From Chloroflexota bacterium (GTDB lineage: Bacteria > Chloroflexota > Anaerolineae > Anaerolineales > Villigracilaceae), in assembly GCA_020217065.1 (NCBI GenBank), contig JAIWOB010000027.1:1-10000 (forward strand): 10,000 nt of DNA. The letters are read 5' to 3'. The notes beneath the pieces were generated by a model. The model searched no databases. It was not told the origin of the DNA and worked only from the letters and a program-made list of their open reading frames with translations. This document shows, in pieces, positions 1 to 6,657 of this stretch. The translations under genes and the position numbers were made by a program. How positions within the stretch are numbered: position 1 is the stretch's first letter; every line of letters starts with the position of its first letter.

Positions 1-1403
1 TAGCCGACCTTCTTGAAGCGTTAACAGGGGTTCGCATCCCGAATGCCGCCGTGCCCATCCGCGAGGCGGTCGTTGACTCGCGCCAGGCTGTTCCCGATTC
101 CCTCTTTGTGGCGATTCCCGGCGAGCGGGTGGACGGTCATGACTTTATCGCTGAAGCCTTCCAGAAGGGAGCGGCTTTTGCTTTAACTCAAAGAGAAACC
201 CCTCTTTTTCGCGTCCTTGATTTGCGCGGCGGTCTCGATGCAGAATCCGCTCTCGACCTTTCTCCTCCCCTCTGTTTACGCGTGGAAAACACCGTATCCG
301 CCCTGCAGCAAACGGCGCGTTTCTGGCGCCGCAGGTTGAATTTGAAAGTCGTTGGCGTTACGGGCAGCGTGGGCAAATCCACCACCAAAGAGGCGATTGC
401 CGAAGCGTTGGGCGTCCGTTATCGAACCTTACGCAGCCCCGGTAACTTAAACAACGAAATCGGCTTGCCGCTTTCGATTTTAAAACTCGACTCTTCCTAT
501 CAGCGCGCCGTTTTGGAGATGGGGTTCTACGTCCCCGGCGAAATTCAATTCTTGTGCGATATCGCCCTGCCGCAAATCGGCGTGGTGACGAATGTCGGCA
601 CCGTCCATGCGGAACGCGCCGGCTCGCAGGAAGCCATCGCGCGCGGAAAAAGCGAACTGGTTCAGGCGCTTCCCGAAGACGGCGTCGCCATCCTCAACTT
701 CGACGACCCCTGGGTGCGTAAGATGGAGGAGAAGACGAAAGCCCGCGTCTTTTTCTATGGGCTGTCGCCGGAAGCCGACCTGTGGGCCGACCAAATCGAA
801 GGGCTGGGGTTGGACGGCATCCGCTTCCGCCTGCACTACAAGGGCGAAACCGTCCATTCTCACGTGCCGATGATTGGGCGGCACTCCGTTCACACGGTTT
901 TGCGCGCCGCGGCGGTCGCCATCAACGACGGATTGACCTGGCAGGAAATTTTCAGCGGTCTCTCGCGCGGACGCGCCCAACTGCGTCTGGCGGTTGTACG
1001 CAGCGCGAGCGGCGCGCTGATTTTGGACGATACCTACAACGCTTCCCCCGAATCGACGCTTGCCGCCCTCAACCTCCTCGACGAACTGGACGGGCGCAAG
1101 ATTGCCGTGTTGGGCGACATGCTCGAACTGGGTCCCTACGAGAGGCAGGGACATGAAATTGTCGGAATGCGCGCCGCGCAAGTGGCAAGGATTTTACTGA
1201 CCCTCGGTCCGCGCGCCCGCATGATTGCCGCCGCCGCCCGCCGCGCCGGCATGAAGCCGTCGAACATCCTGGAATTTGACGACCCCCAACCCGTTACGGA
1301 TTGGCTCAACGAAAACCTCCAGTCTAACGACGCCGTATTGGTGAAAGGTTCGCGCGCTTTGCGCATGGACCGCATCACCGCCGCCCTGGAGACGAAATCG
1401 TGA
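1..1403 (+). CDS. murF: MurF, UDP-MurNAc-tripeptide:D-Ala-D-Ala ligase (5' truncated by window edge)
   Basis: Cytoplasmic ATP-dependent ligase that attaches D-Ala-D-Ala to the UDP-MurNAc-tripeptide, the last soluble step of precursor synthesis. The frame is open to the left edge. Codons from position 3 read ADLLEALTGVRIPNAA, a typical MurF N-terminus, so the GTG at 51 is an internal valine and only a few residues are probably missing. Visible in order: the N-terminal uridine-binding motif (DSR...DSLFVAIPGERVDGHDF), the ATP P-loop GSVGKSTTK (nt 363-389), NNEIGLPLS, EMGFYVPGEI, TNVGTVH, DDTYNASPEST of the central/C-terminal region, VLGDMLELG and VLVKGSRALRMD near the end. About 466 residues are visible, normal for MurF. 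The C-terminal DDTYNASP and KGSR motifs separate it from MurE, which probably lies just upstream. The TGA stop overlaps the mraY GTG start (GTGA), suggesting translational coupling. Confidence 0.96.
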   Translation, partial: ADLLEALTGVRIPNAAVPIREAVVDSRQAVPDSLFVAIPGERVDGHDFIAEAFQKGAAFALTQRETPLFRVLDLRGGLDAESALDLSPPLCLRVENTVSALQQTARFWRRRLNLKVVGVTGSVGKSTTKEAIAEALGVRYRTLRSPGNLNNEIGLPLSILKLDSSYQRAVLEMGFYVPGEIQFLCDIALPQIGVVTNVGTVHAERAGSQEAIARGKSELVQALPEDGVAILNFDDPWVRKMEEKTKARVFFYGLSPEADLWADQIEGLGLDGIRFRLHYKGETVHSHVPMIGRHSVHTVLRAAAVAINDGLTWQEIFSGLSRGRAQLRLAVVRSASGALILDDTYNASPESTLAALNLLDELDGRKIAVLGDMLELGPYERQGHEIVGMRAAQVARILLTLGPRARMIAAAARRAGMKPSNILEFDDPQPVTDWLNENLQSNDAVLVKGSRALRMDRITAALETKS

Positions 1404-2398
1404 GACAAATCGCCCTCTCTCTTAGTTTTGCGGGTCTTGCCTTTTTGATGACCGTCATCTGGGGCGGTCCTCTCTTGCGGATTTTGCGCCATTACAAGAT
1501 AGGCAAAATTATCCGCGTCGAAGAGCCGGGGCGTCACGGCGTTAAGATGGGGACGCCCACCATGGGCGGCGTGATGTTTATCCTGCCCGTGTTGTTGTTT
1601 AGCGGGTTGCTTAATGCGGTGGCGCTGGCAGGTTGGAGCGCCAGCGGCGTGGGGCGCTCCGTCCTTGTGCCGATGGCGGTCATGTTGGGATTCGCCATCC
1701 TGGGCGCGGTGGACGATTGGGAAGGCATCCGAGGCAGGCGCAAAGGCGACGGAATGCGAGCCAGCGTCAAATTTACCTTTCAGGTCATCCTTGCCCTGAT
1801 AACCGCCTATGTCTTGAAATACCGCATGGATGTGCCGGACCTTTATCTTCCGGGCTTGTTCTTTGAAATCGAACTTGGCTGGCTTTATGTTCCAATCGCC
1901 GCGTTTATCATCGTGGCTGAATCCAACGCGCTCAACTTCACCGACGGATTGGACGGTTTGGCGGGCTTGATTGCCGCCACCGCGATAGCCGCCTTTGGCG
2001 GAATCGCCCTCGTGCAGGAACAAATTTATCTGGCGCGCTTTTGTTTCATTCTTGTCGGCGCCCTGTTTGGCTTTTTGTGGTTTAACGTCCATCCTGCCGA
2101 ATTATTCATGGGCGATACCGGCTCGCTTTCCTTGGGCGCTGTGTTGGCTGTCGTCGCCCTGCTGACGGGACAGTGGCCCATGCTGCTGGTCATCGGCATT
2201 ATCCCGTTGAGCGAAATGTTAAGCGTGGTCATTCAAATCGGTTATTTCAAATGGACGAAGGGCAAGCGTTTCTTCAAGATGGCGCCCGTTCATTTGCATT
2301 TTGAACTGCTTGGCTGGAGCGAAACCCAGGTCGTGCAGCGTTTTTGGCTCATCGGTCTGGTCGCCGCCTTGATAGGAATAGGACTTTCGCAGGTTTAG
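1400..2398 (+). CDS. mraY: MraY, phospho-MurNAc-pentapeptide transferase
   Basis: Integral membrane enzyme that transfers phospho-MurNAc-pentapeptide from UDP to undecaprenyl phosphate, giving lipid I on the inner face of the membrane. The GTG start overlaps the murF stop and has GGAG (1388-1391) 8 nt upstream. The 332 residues form about ten hydrophobic segments. Motifs seen: GTPTMGGVMF (51-60), the catalytic-region Asp pair D105-D106 (DDWEG, where many homologues have Lys at the fifth position), K124 after the cytoplasmic loop, NALNFTDGLDGLAG (176-189), and HPAELFMGDTGS (231-242) with D239. In the loop usually written PxHHHFE this protein reads APVHLHFE (295-302), so the middle His is Leu299. 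The family call is secure because every other signature is intact. It is short compared with proteobacterial MraY (about 360 residues), but near the size seen in Gram-positive bacteria. Confidence 0.97.
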   Translation: MRQIALSLSFAGLAFLMTVIWGGPLLRILRHYKIGKIIRVEEPGRHGVKMGTPTMGGVMFILPVLLFSGLLNAVALAGWSASGVGRSVLVPMAVMLGFAILGAVDDWEGIRGRRKGDGMRASVKFTFQVILALITAYVLKYRMDVPDLYLPGLFFEIELGWLYVPIAAFIIVAESNALNFTDGLDGLAGLIAATAIAAFGGIALVQEQIYLARFCFILVGALFGFLWFNVHPAELFMGDTGSLSLGAVLAVVALLTGQWPMLLVIGIIPLSEMLSVVIQIGYFKWTKGKRFFKMAPVHLHFELLGWSETQVVQRFWLIGLVAALIGIGLSQV

Positions 2399-2440
2399 TT
2401 TTCCGCTCCTTCAGAGTCTTGGAAGAAGCGAAAGAGAATC

Positions 2441-3844
2441 ATGACCAACTGGAACTCCGCCCACATCCTCATCCTCGGAGCCGCGAGACAAGGCGTCGCC
2501 CTTGCCCGCTGGCTCTCCCGTCACGGCTCGCGCGTGACCTTGAGCGATTCGCGCAGTTTGGAGCAGCTTGCGTCCGCCCGCGAGTCCCTTGCGGATGTGA
2601 ATGTGAAATGGGCTGTGGGCGGACATCCGCTGGAGCTGCTCGACGGCGTAGACTTGCTTTGCCTTTCGGGCGGCGTCCCGTTGACGCTGCCCATTGTTCA
2701 GGAAGCCGTCAGGCGCGGCGTTCCGCTCTCCAACGACACCCAAATTTTCCTCGAAACCGTTCCCTGCAAGACGATAGGCATTACCGGCTCCGCCGGCAAA
2801 ACCACCACCACCACTCTGGTTGGCGAAATGGCAAGGCTGGACTATGGACTGCGGACCGCCGACGGTGCAAAGACATCGTCCGCCGTCCGCGGTCCACGGT
2901 CTTTTGTAGGCGGCAACATCGGCGACCCGCTCATTAACTACGTGGACGAGATGACCGCCGACGACCTCGCCATCCTTGAGATTTCGTCTTTTCAACTGGA
3001 GCAGACGACCCTCTCGCCAAACGTGGCGGCAATCCTCAATATCACCCCCAACCACCTCGACCGTCACGGCACAATGGAAGCCTATACCGCCGCCAAGGCG
3101 CGGATTTTGGATTTCCAAACCGAACAAGACGCCGCCATCCTCGGCTGCGACGATAAAGGCGCCTGGAATTTGCGGAATCGAGTCAAAGGCAAACTGCTGA
3201 CCTTCAGCCTGAAGGAATTGCCCGAACGTCTGGACGGCGCGTATTTCCACGACGGTTTGTTGAGTCTGCGCGAAGGAAAAGCCTATGTGCCGTTGCTGCC
3301 GCGCGAAAAAATCCAATTGCGCGGCGACCATAACGTGGCGAACGTCCTCGCGGCGTTTGCCATTGGTCATGCGGCTGGTTTCAAATTGGACGCCATGCTC
3401 GAAGCGGTTGAAGAATTTCGCGGCGTGCCGCACCGCCTTGAGTTTGTCCGCGAATTGCGCGGAGCGCGCTGGTATAACGACTCAATCGCCACCGCGCCCG
3501 AACGCAGTATGGCGGCAATCCGCGCCTTTAGCGAACCCATCGTGTTGATGCTCGGCGGACGCGACAAGAACCTGCCCTGGGATGAAATTGCCCAACTGAT
3601 TCGCCGCCGCGTCAAGCATGTGGTGGCGTTTGGCGAAGCGGCGGAACTGATTCAGAAAGCGGTCGGCTCCGGCGTGAACTTGCAGCGCGCAGCCAGCCTC
3701 AAAGAGGCGGTGACGCTTGCCGCCGCATCCGCATCCGCCGGCGACGTCGTTCTGCTTTCGCCCGGCTGCACAAGTTTCGACGAGTTTACCGACTTTGCCG
3801 AAAGAGGAGAAGCTTTTAGAAAATGGGTTCAGGAACTTTCATGA
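2441..3844 (+). CDS. murD: MurD, UDP-MurNAc-L-Ala:D-Glu ligase
   Basis: Cytoplasmic ATP-dependent ligase adding D-glutamate to UDP-MurNAc-L-alanine. The ATG at 2441 follows a 42-nt gap after mraY and a weak purine-rich site (AAAGAG, 2431-2436). The 467 residues show an N-terminal Rossmann-like domain (ILILGAARQGVALARWL, 9-25), the P-loop GSAGKTTTTT (116-125), GGNIGDPL (157-164), EISSFQLE (180-187), and NITPNHLDRHGTMEAY (200-215). The C-terminal domain carries YNDSIATAPERSMAAI, LGGRDKNLPW and the LLSPGCTSFDEFTDFAERGEAF ending typical of MurD. Residues about 134-154 are an atypical insertion: the stretch between GEM and GGNIG is 26 residues here, against 10 in E. coli MurD as I remember it. It is encoded by a 7-nt-period inverted repeat, described separately. 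The stop overlaps the ftsW start (ATGA). Confidence 0.97.
   Translation: MTNWNSAHILILGAARQGVALARWLSRHGSRVTLSDSRSLEQLASARESLADVNVKWAVGGHPLELLDGVDLLCLSGGVPLTLPIVQEAVRRGVPLSNDTQIFLETVPCKTIGITGSAGKTTTTTLVGEMARLDYGLRTADGAKTSSAVRGPRSFVGGNIGDPLINYVDEMTADDLAILEISSFQLEQTTLSPNVAAILNITPNHLDRHGTMEAYTAAKARILDFQTEQDAAILGCDDKGAWNLRNRVKGKLLTFSLKELPERLDGAYFHDGLLSLREGKAYVPLLPREKIQLRGDHNVANVLAAFAIGHAAGFKLDAMLEAVEEFRGVPHRLEFVRELRGARWYNDSIATAPERSMAAIRAFSEPIVLMLGGRDKNLPWDEIAQLIRRRVKHVVAFGEAAELIQKAVGSGVNLQRAASLKEAVTLAAASASAGDVVLLSPGCTSFDEFTDFAERGEAFRKWVQELS
2839..2902 (+). repeat. Heptamer array forming a long inverted repeat inside murD
   Basis: Left arm: 7-nt units beginning at 2839, 2846, 2853 and 2860 (GGACTAT, GGACTGC, GGACCGC, CGACGGT). 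Right arm: GTCC recurs at the same 7-nt period at 2878, 2885 and 2892, with GTC at 2899. The right arm is the reverse complement of the left. Positions 2839-2867 align with 2874-2902 at 22 of 29 positions, leaving a loop of about 6 nt; several of the mismatches are G-U wobbles in RNA. The frame stays open, and the array encodes the extra residues before the GGNIG motif of MurD. It looks like a small repeat element inserted in frame; its origin is inferred. Confidence 0.8.
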
Positions 3845-5082
3845 GAGAAAGTTACGCCTTGAATAGCGGCGGCAGAACCGTCCGCGGCTTCGATATGCCC
3901 CTGCTGGCGGTCGTAGCCGCGCTGACCGTTTTCGGACTTGCCATGCTCTACTCCTCTTCGTGGGACTTCTCCCTCGGCGCATACGGCGACGCCATGCACA
4001 TGTTTAATCGCCAGTTAACCTGGCTTGGGCTGGGCGCGGCGGTTGCTCTTTTCTTCGCTTTCTTCGATTACCATCACTGGCGGCGGCTTGTCGTGCCAGT
4101 CATGGGCGTCACCATCGTCCTTTTGGCTGCCGTCCTTTTGATGAACGGCATCCGTCTTGGAGCAAAGCGCGCCATTTTCGACGGCTCGGTTCAGCCTTCG
4201 GAACTGGCAAAACTGGTCTCGATTCTTTATCTAAGCGTCTGGTTGTACGCCAAGCGCGAATATCTGCACGATATTTCCCTGGGTTTGATTCCTTTGGGCG
4301 TTATCCTTGGCGTCGTTGGCGGTTTGATTTACCAACAACCCGACTTGAGCGCCGCCGCCACGGTTCTCATCCTGGGCGGACTGCTCTTCTTCCTCGCCGG
4401 CGGCGACCTGAAACAGATTGGCGGATTGCTCGTGATTGCCGTCCTTGCGGCATGGCTGGTTTCCTCTATCAGCCCCACAGGACAGCAGCGCGTAGCGGAT
4501 TTTCTTGCCGGCATCCGCGACCCATTGCAGGCTTCGTATCACGTCCGCCGCTCCTTTGAGGCTATCGTCAACGGCGGGTGGTTCGGCGTCGGGCTGGGAC
4601 AATCGCAAGCCAAACTCACGGGGCTGCCTGTGCCGCCCACCGACAGCGTCTTCGCTGTCGTCGTCGAAGAACTGGGCTGGTTCGGCGCAGTCGGCTTGAT
4701 TTTGCTTTACGGCTTTCTCGTCTGGCGCGGACTGGTCATCGCCCGCCGCGCGCCCGACATGCTTGGCACAATCCTCGCTTCGGGGCTTTCGATTTGGGTC
4801 GGCTTCGAAGCCCTGCTCAACATGGCGGTGATGGTTGGCTTGGTTCCCTTCGCAGGCAACGCCCTGCCGTTCATCAGCGCGGGCGGCTCCAATCTGGTCG
4901 CCACGCTGGCGGCGATTGGCATTTTATTCAATATTTCCCGCCAGCGAGGCGAAGGCGCAATGGCGGATGAAGAATGGAGGACTTACAGTGCGGTTGCTTA
5001 TTTGCGCAGGTGGGACGGGCGGCGGGGTGTATCCCGCGCTCGCCGTGCTCGACGCGCTAATCAGCCAACGTCCCACGACTGA
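3841..5082 (+). CDS. ftsW: FtsW, septal SEDS peptidoglycan glycosyltransferase
   Basis: Polytopic membrane protein of the SEDS family that polymerises lipid II at the division septum with a class B PBP partner. I chose the ATG at 3841 (413 residues) over the in-frame ATG at 3823: it makes an ATGA overlap with the murD stop and has AGGAA (3831-3835) 5 nt upstream. Motifs seen: GAKRAIFDGSVQPSELAKL (107-125), QQPDLSAAATVL (165-176), NGGWFGVGLGQS (244-255), VPPTDSVFAVVVEELG (264-279) with the presumed catalytic D268, and ALPFISAGGSNL (341-352; the family usually has SYGGSS). Placement between murD and murG favours FtsW over RodA. After the last membrane segment comes an Arg-rich cytoplasmic tail (residues about 388-406) that lies wholly within the 95-nt overlap with murG. 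Confidence 0.95.
   Translation: MRESYALNSGGRTVRGFDMPLLAVVAALTVFGLAMLYSSSWDFSLGAYGDAMHMFNRQLTWLGLGAAVALFFAFFDYHHWRRLVVPVMGVTIVLLAAVLLMNGIRLGAKRAIFDGSVQPSELAKLVSILYLSVWLYAKREYLHDISLGLIPLGVILGVVGGLIYQQPDLSAAATVLILGGLLFFLAGGDLKQIGGLLVIAVLAAWLVSSISPTGQQRVADFLAGIRDPLQASYHVRRSFEAIVNGGWFGVGLGQSQAKLTGLPVPPTDSVFAVVVEELGWFGAVGLILLYGFLVWRGLVIARRAPDMLGTILASGLSIWVGFEALLNMAVMVGLVPFAGNALPFISAGGSNLVATLAAIGILFNISRQRGEGAMADEEWRTYSAVAYLRRWDGRRGVSRARRARRANQPTSHD
4976..4980 (+). promoter_or_regulatory. Shine-Dalgarno site that fixes the murG start
   Basis: GGAGG lies 7 nt before the GTG at 4988, inside the ftsW coding sequence. The murG frame is open from far upstream (in-frame ATG at 4835), but that upstream part reads as an out-of-frame translation of FtsW's last membrane segments. 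MurG homology starts exactly at MRLLICAGGTGGG, so this site decides the start. Confidence 0.85.
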
Positions 5083-6085
5083 AGTCCTCTGGGTCGGCGG
5101 CGAAGGCGGCATGGAAGAGGAACTCGTGAAACGCGCGGGATTCCCCTATCGTTCCATTCCTGCCGCCGGACTGCATGGCGTTGGCTTGCGCGCGCTGCCC
5201 GGCAACGCGGCGAAACTGGCTCGCGGCGTCCTGGCTTCGCGCCGCATCCTGCGCGAGTTCAAGCCCGACGCGCTCTTCTTCACCGGCGGCTTCGTCGCCG
5301 CCCCCATGGCGCTGGCGGGTATGAACGTCCCAACCGCATTATATGCGCCGGACATCGAACCCGGCCTGGCTCTCAAATTCCTGTCGAGTTTTTCGGATGT
5401 GATTACCGTGACGGCGGACGACTCGAGGAAGTTTTTCCCGCGCGCGAAGCGGGTCGTCCTCACCGGCTACCCGCTTCGCGCCGACCTTGCCAACTGGTCC
5501 CGCGAAAAAGCCTTTTCCCACTTTGGGCTGGACGCTTCCCTTCCCACCCTGCTGGTCACCGGCGGAAGCAAAGGTGCGCGCTCGATTAACATGGCGCTGT
5601 TGAAGAATCTCCGCGAATTGTTGGGTATCGCGCAAGTTATTCACATCACCGGCGCCCTCGATTGGGACGCGGTTGAAAAGTCGGCGCAGGAACTCCCCGC
5701 AGAGTTGAAGTCCCGCTGCCGCATCATGCCGTACCTGCACGAGATGGGAGCCGCCCTCGCCGCCGCCGACTTGGTCCTCTCGCGGGCGGGCGCATCCACG
5801 CTGGGCGAATATCCGCTGTTCGGTTTGCCCGCTGTGTTAGTTCCTTATCCGCACGCCTGGCGCTACCAGAAAGTCAACGCCGATTTTCTGGCGGAGCGTC
5901 GCGCGGCGGTTGTTCTGCAGGATGAGGCGTTGGATGAAAAACTCCTCCCCGTCTTGAAAGACCTTTTGTCGAACGAGCGAAAACGCGAAGCCATGCGCGC
6001 CGCCATGAAGAGCCTGGCGCGTCCCGACGCGTCGCGCGCCGTTGCCAGTCAATTGTTGGCTCTGGCTGGAGGGCAGACCCTATGA
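4988..6085 (+). CDS. murG: MurG, lipid II synthase (UDP-GlcNAc transferase)
   Basis: Peripheral membrane GT-B (family GT28) enzyme that adds GlcNAc to lipid I to form lipid II on the cytoplasmic face. The GTG start at 4988 gives 365 residues, the usual family length. N-terminal acceptor domain: glycine loop AGGTGGGVYPALAV (7-20), then FFTGGFVAAPMALAG (97-111). C-terminal donor domain: VTGGSKGARSIN (190-201), YLHEMGAALAAADLVLSRAGASTLGEY (249-275) with the conserved E274, and PYPHAWRYQKVNA (286-298) with Q294 and N297, which match UDP-GlcNAc-binding positions. Two familiar N-domain signatures differ from E. coli: GGTGGH is GGTGGG, and the HEQN segment is APDIEPG (120-126). The start lies inside ftsW (95-nt overlap), and the TGA stop overlaps the next ATG. 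Confidence 0.95.
   Translation: MRLLICAGGTGGGVYPALAVLDALISQRPTTEVLWVGGEGGMEEELVKRAGFPYRSIPAAGLHGVGLRALPGNAAKLARGVLASRRILREFKPDALFFTGGFVAAPMALAGMNVPTALYAPDIEPGLALKFLSSFSDVITVTADDSRKFFPRAKRVVLTGYPLRADLANWSREKAFSHFGLDASLPTLLVTGGSKGARSINMALLKNLRELLGIAQVIHITGALDWDAVEKSAQELPAELKSRCRIMPYLHEMGAALAAADLVLSRAGASTLGEYPLFGLPAVLVPYPHAWRYQKVNADFLAERRAAVVLQDEALDEKLLPVLKDLLSNERKREAMRAAMKSLARPDASRAVASQLLALAGGQTL
6068..6073 (+). promoter_or_regulatory. Shine-Dalgarno site of the CvpA-like gene
   Basis: GGAGGG lies within the end of murG, 8 nt before the ATG at 6082 and 11 nt before the second ATG at 6085. The spacing and the ATGA overlap favour 6082. Confidence 0.7.
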
Positions 6086-6609
6086 TGAGCGTCGTTTACC
6101 TCTTTTGGATGTTTGTCTTTCTCTTTGGCGTCATCGGCGCGATGCGCGGCTGGGCGAAAGAATTGATGGTCTCCTTCAGCGTGGTGACCTCTCTGGCGGT
6201 CAACCTCCTGTTGGAAAAATATATTCCCCTCGTGCGCGACCTGGATAAAGCCAGCGGCTCCGTCTTTTGGATTCGCATCTTGATTCTGACCGCCCTGGTG
6301 TATTTCGGCTATCAAACGGTTTCCATTTCGCGTTTCGCTTCCAAAGCCATGCGCGAACGTTTACAGGATTCGATGTTCGGCGCGGTGCTGGGCGGCTTCA
6401 ATGGCTATTTGATTGCAGGTTCCGTCCTTTACTACAATCATGTGGCAAACTACCCGTATCCCGATATTCTCAGCCGCGCCACAGACCCAGCCATTATCGA
6501 ATCCATCGAGGCGATGATGCGGTACATGCCGCCGCGCTTCCTCGGCGAACCCGGCATCTACTTCGCCGTCATCATCATCCTCATTTTCATCATCGTCGTC
6601 TACATCTAG
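6082..6609 (+). CDS. CvpA-like integral membrane protein of unknown function
   Basis: A 175-residue hydrophobic protein with about five predicted membrane segments (roughly residues 3-20, 29-45, 60-82, 98-118, 158-175). The ATG at 6082 overlaps the murG stop and has GGAGGG (6068-6073) 8 nt upstream, a strong start. The pattern of a first membrane helix followed by GAMRGWAKEL (19-28), and later DSMFGAVLGGFNGYLIAG (96-113), resembles the CvpA/colicin V production family (compare GfxRGfxrEl and drxxGaxxGlxrG). This is a remembered resemblance, not a search result, and the family's biochemical role is poorly known. The chain ends inside the last hydrophobic helix with no polar tail. Its place in the operon and its overlap with murG suggest co-translation with the lipid II synthase, and perhaps an envelope-related role; that is inference. 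Confidence 0.7.
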   Translation: MMSVVYLFWMFVFLFGVIGAMRGWAKELMVSFSVVTSLAVNLLLEKYIPLVRDLDKASGSVFWIRILILTALVYFGYQTVSISRFASKAMRERLQDSMFGAVLGGFNGYLIAGSVLYYNHVANYPYPDILSRATDPAIIESIEAMMRYMPPRFLGEPGIYFAVIIILIFIIVVYI

Positions 6610-6618
6610 CGGCTGTCA

Positions 6619-6657
6619 GACTATAAGACTATCAGACTAACGACTATTCGACTAACC
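6619..6657 (+). repeat. Short tandem GACTA array in the gap before murC
   Basis: The pentamer GACTA occurs five times, at 6619, 6627, 6635, 6642 and 6650, with a period of 8, 8, 7 and 8 nt. Units read GACTATAA, GACTATCA, GACTAAC, GACTATTC, GACTAACC. The array fills almost all of the 48-nt gap between the CvpA-like gene and murC, and runs up to the murC ATG, leaving no recognisable Shine-Dalgarno sequence. Its function is unknown. Confidence 0.8.

Noticed and set aside
51..53. GTG as the murF start
   Set aside because: The frame continues upstream to the window edge with typical MurF N-terminal residues (ADLLEALTG), so this GTG is internal.
480..1181. Antisense open frame (233 codons) opposite murF
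   Set aside because: It is a shadow of murF codon usage with no start context or family motif.
1635..1660. Perfect 8-bp inverted repeat with a 10-nt loop in mraY
   Set aside because: It lies in a variable Gly/Ser-rich loop of GC-rich coding DNA; such short hairpins are expected by chance.
1136..2092. Long antisense open frame (318 codons) across murF and mraY
   Set aside because: It spans two well-supported sense genes and reads as low-complexity polar sequence; codon bias in GC-rich DNA explains the openness.
2404..2430. Weak inverted repeat in the mraY-murD gap
   Set aside because: It has a 9-nt stem with one mismatch and no T-run; too weak to call a terminator or attenuator.
2411..3433. 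Long antisense open frame (340 codons) opposite murD
   Set aside because: Its product looks compositionally like a reverse-frame shadow (many His, Gln, Arg, no recognisable motif), and murD on the + strand is unmistakable.
3823..3840. Upstream ATG as the ftsW start
   Set aside because: It would add only MGSGTF; the ATG at 3841 has a better-spaced AGGAA and forms the ATGA overlap used elsewhere in the operon. The choice is likely but not certain.
4835..4987. Upstream ATG as the murG start
   Set aside because: The extra 51 residues are out-of-frame FtsW sequence; the Shine-Dalgarno site at 4976-4980 and the MurG homology both point to 4988.
6550..6608. Low-complexity ATC/GTC run at the end of the CvpA-like gene
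   Set aside because: It encodes an Ile/Val-rich membrane helix, which explains the repetitiveness.
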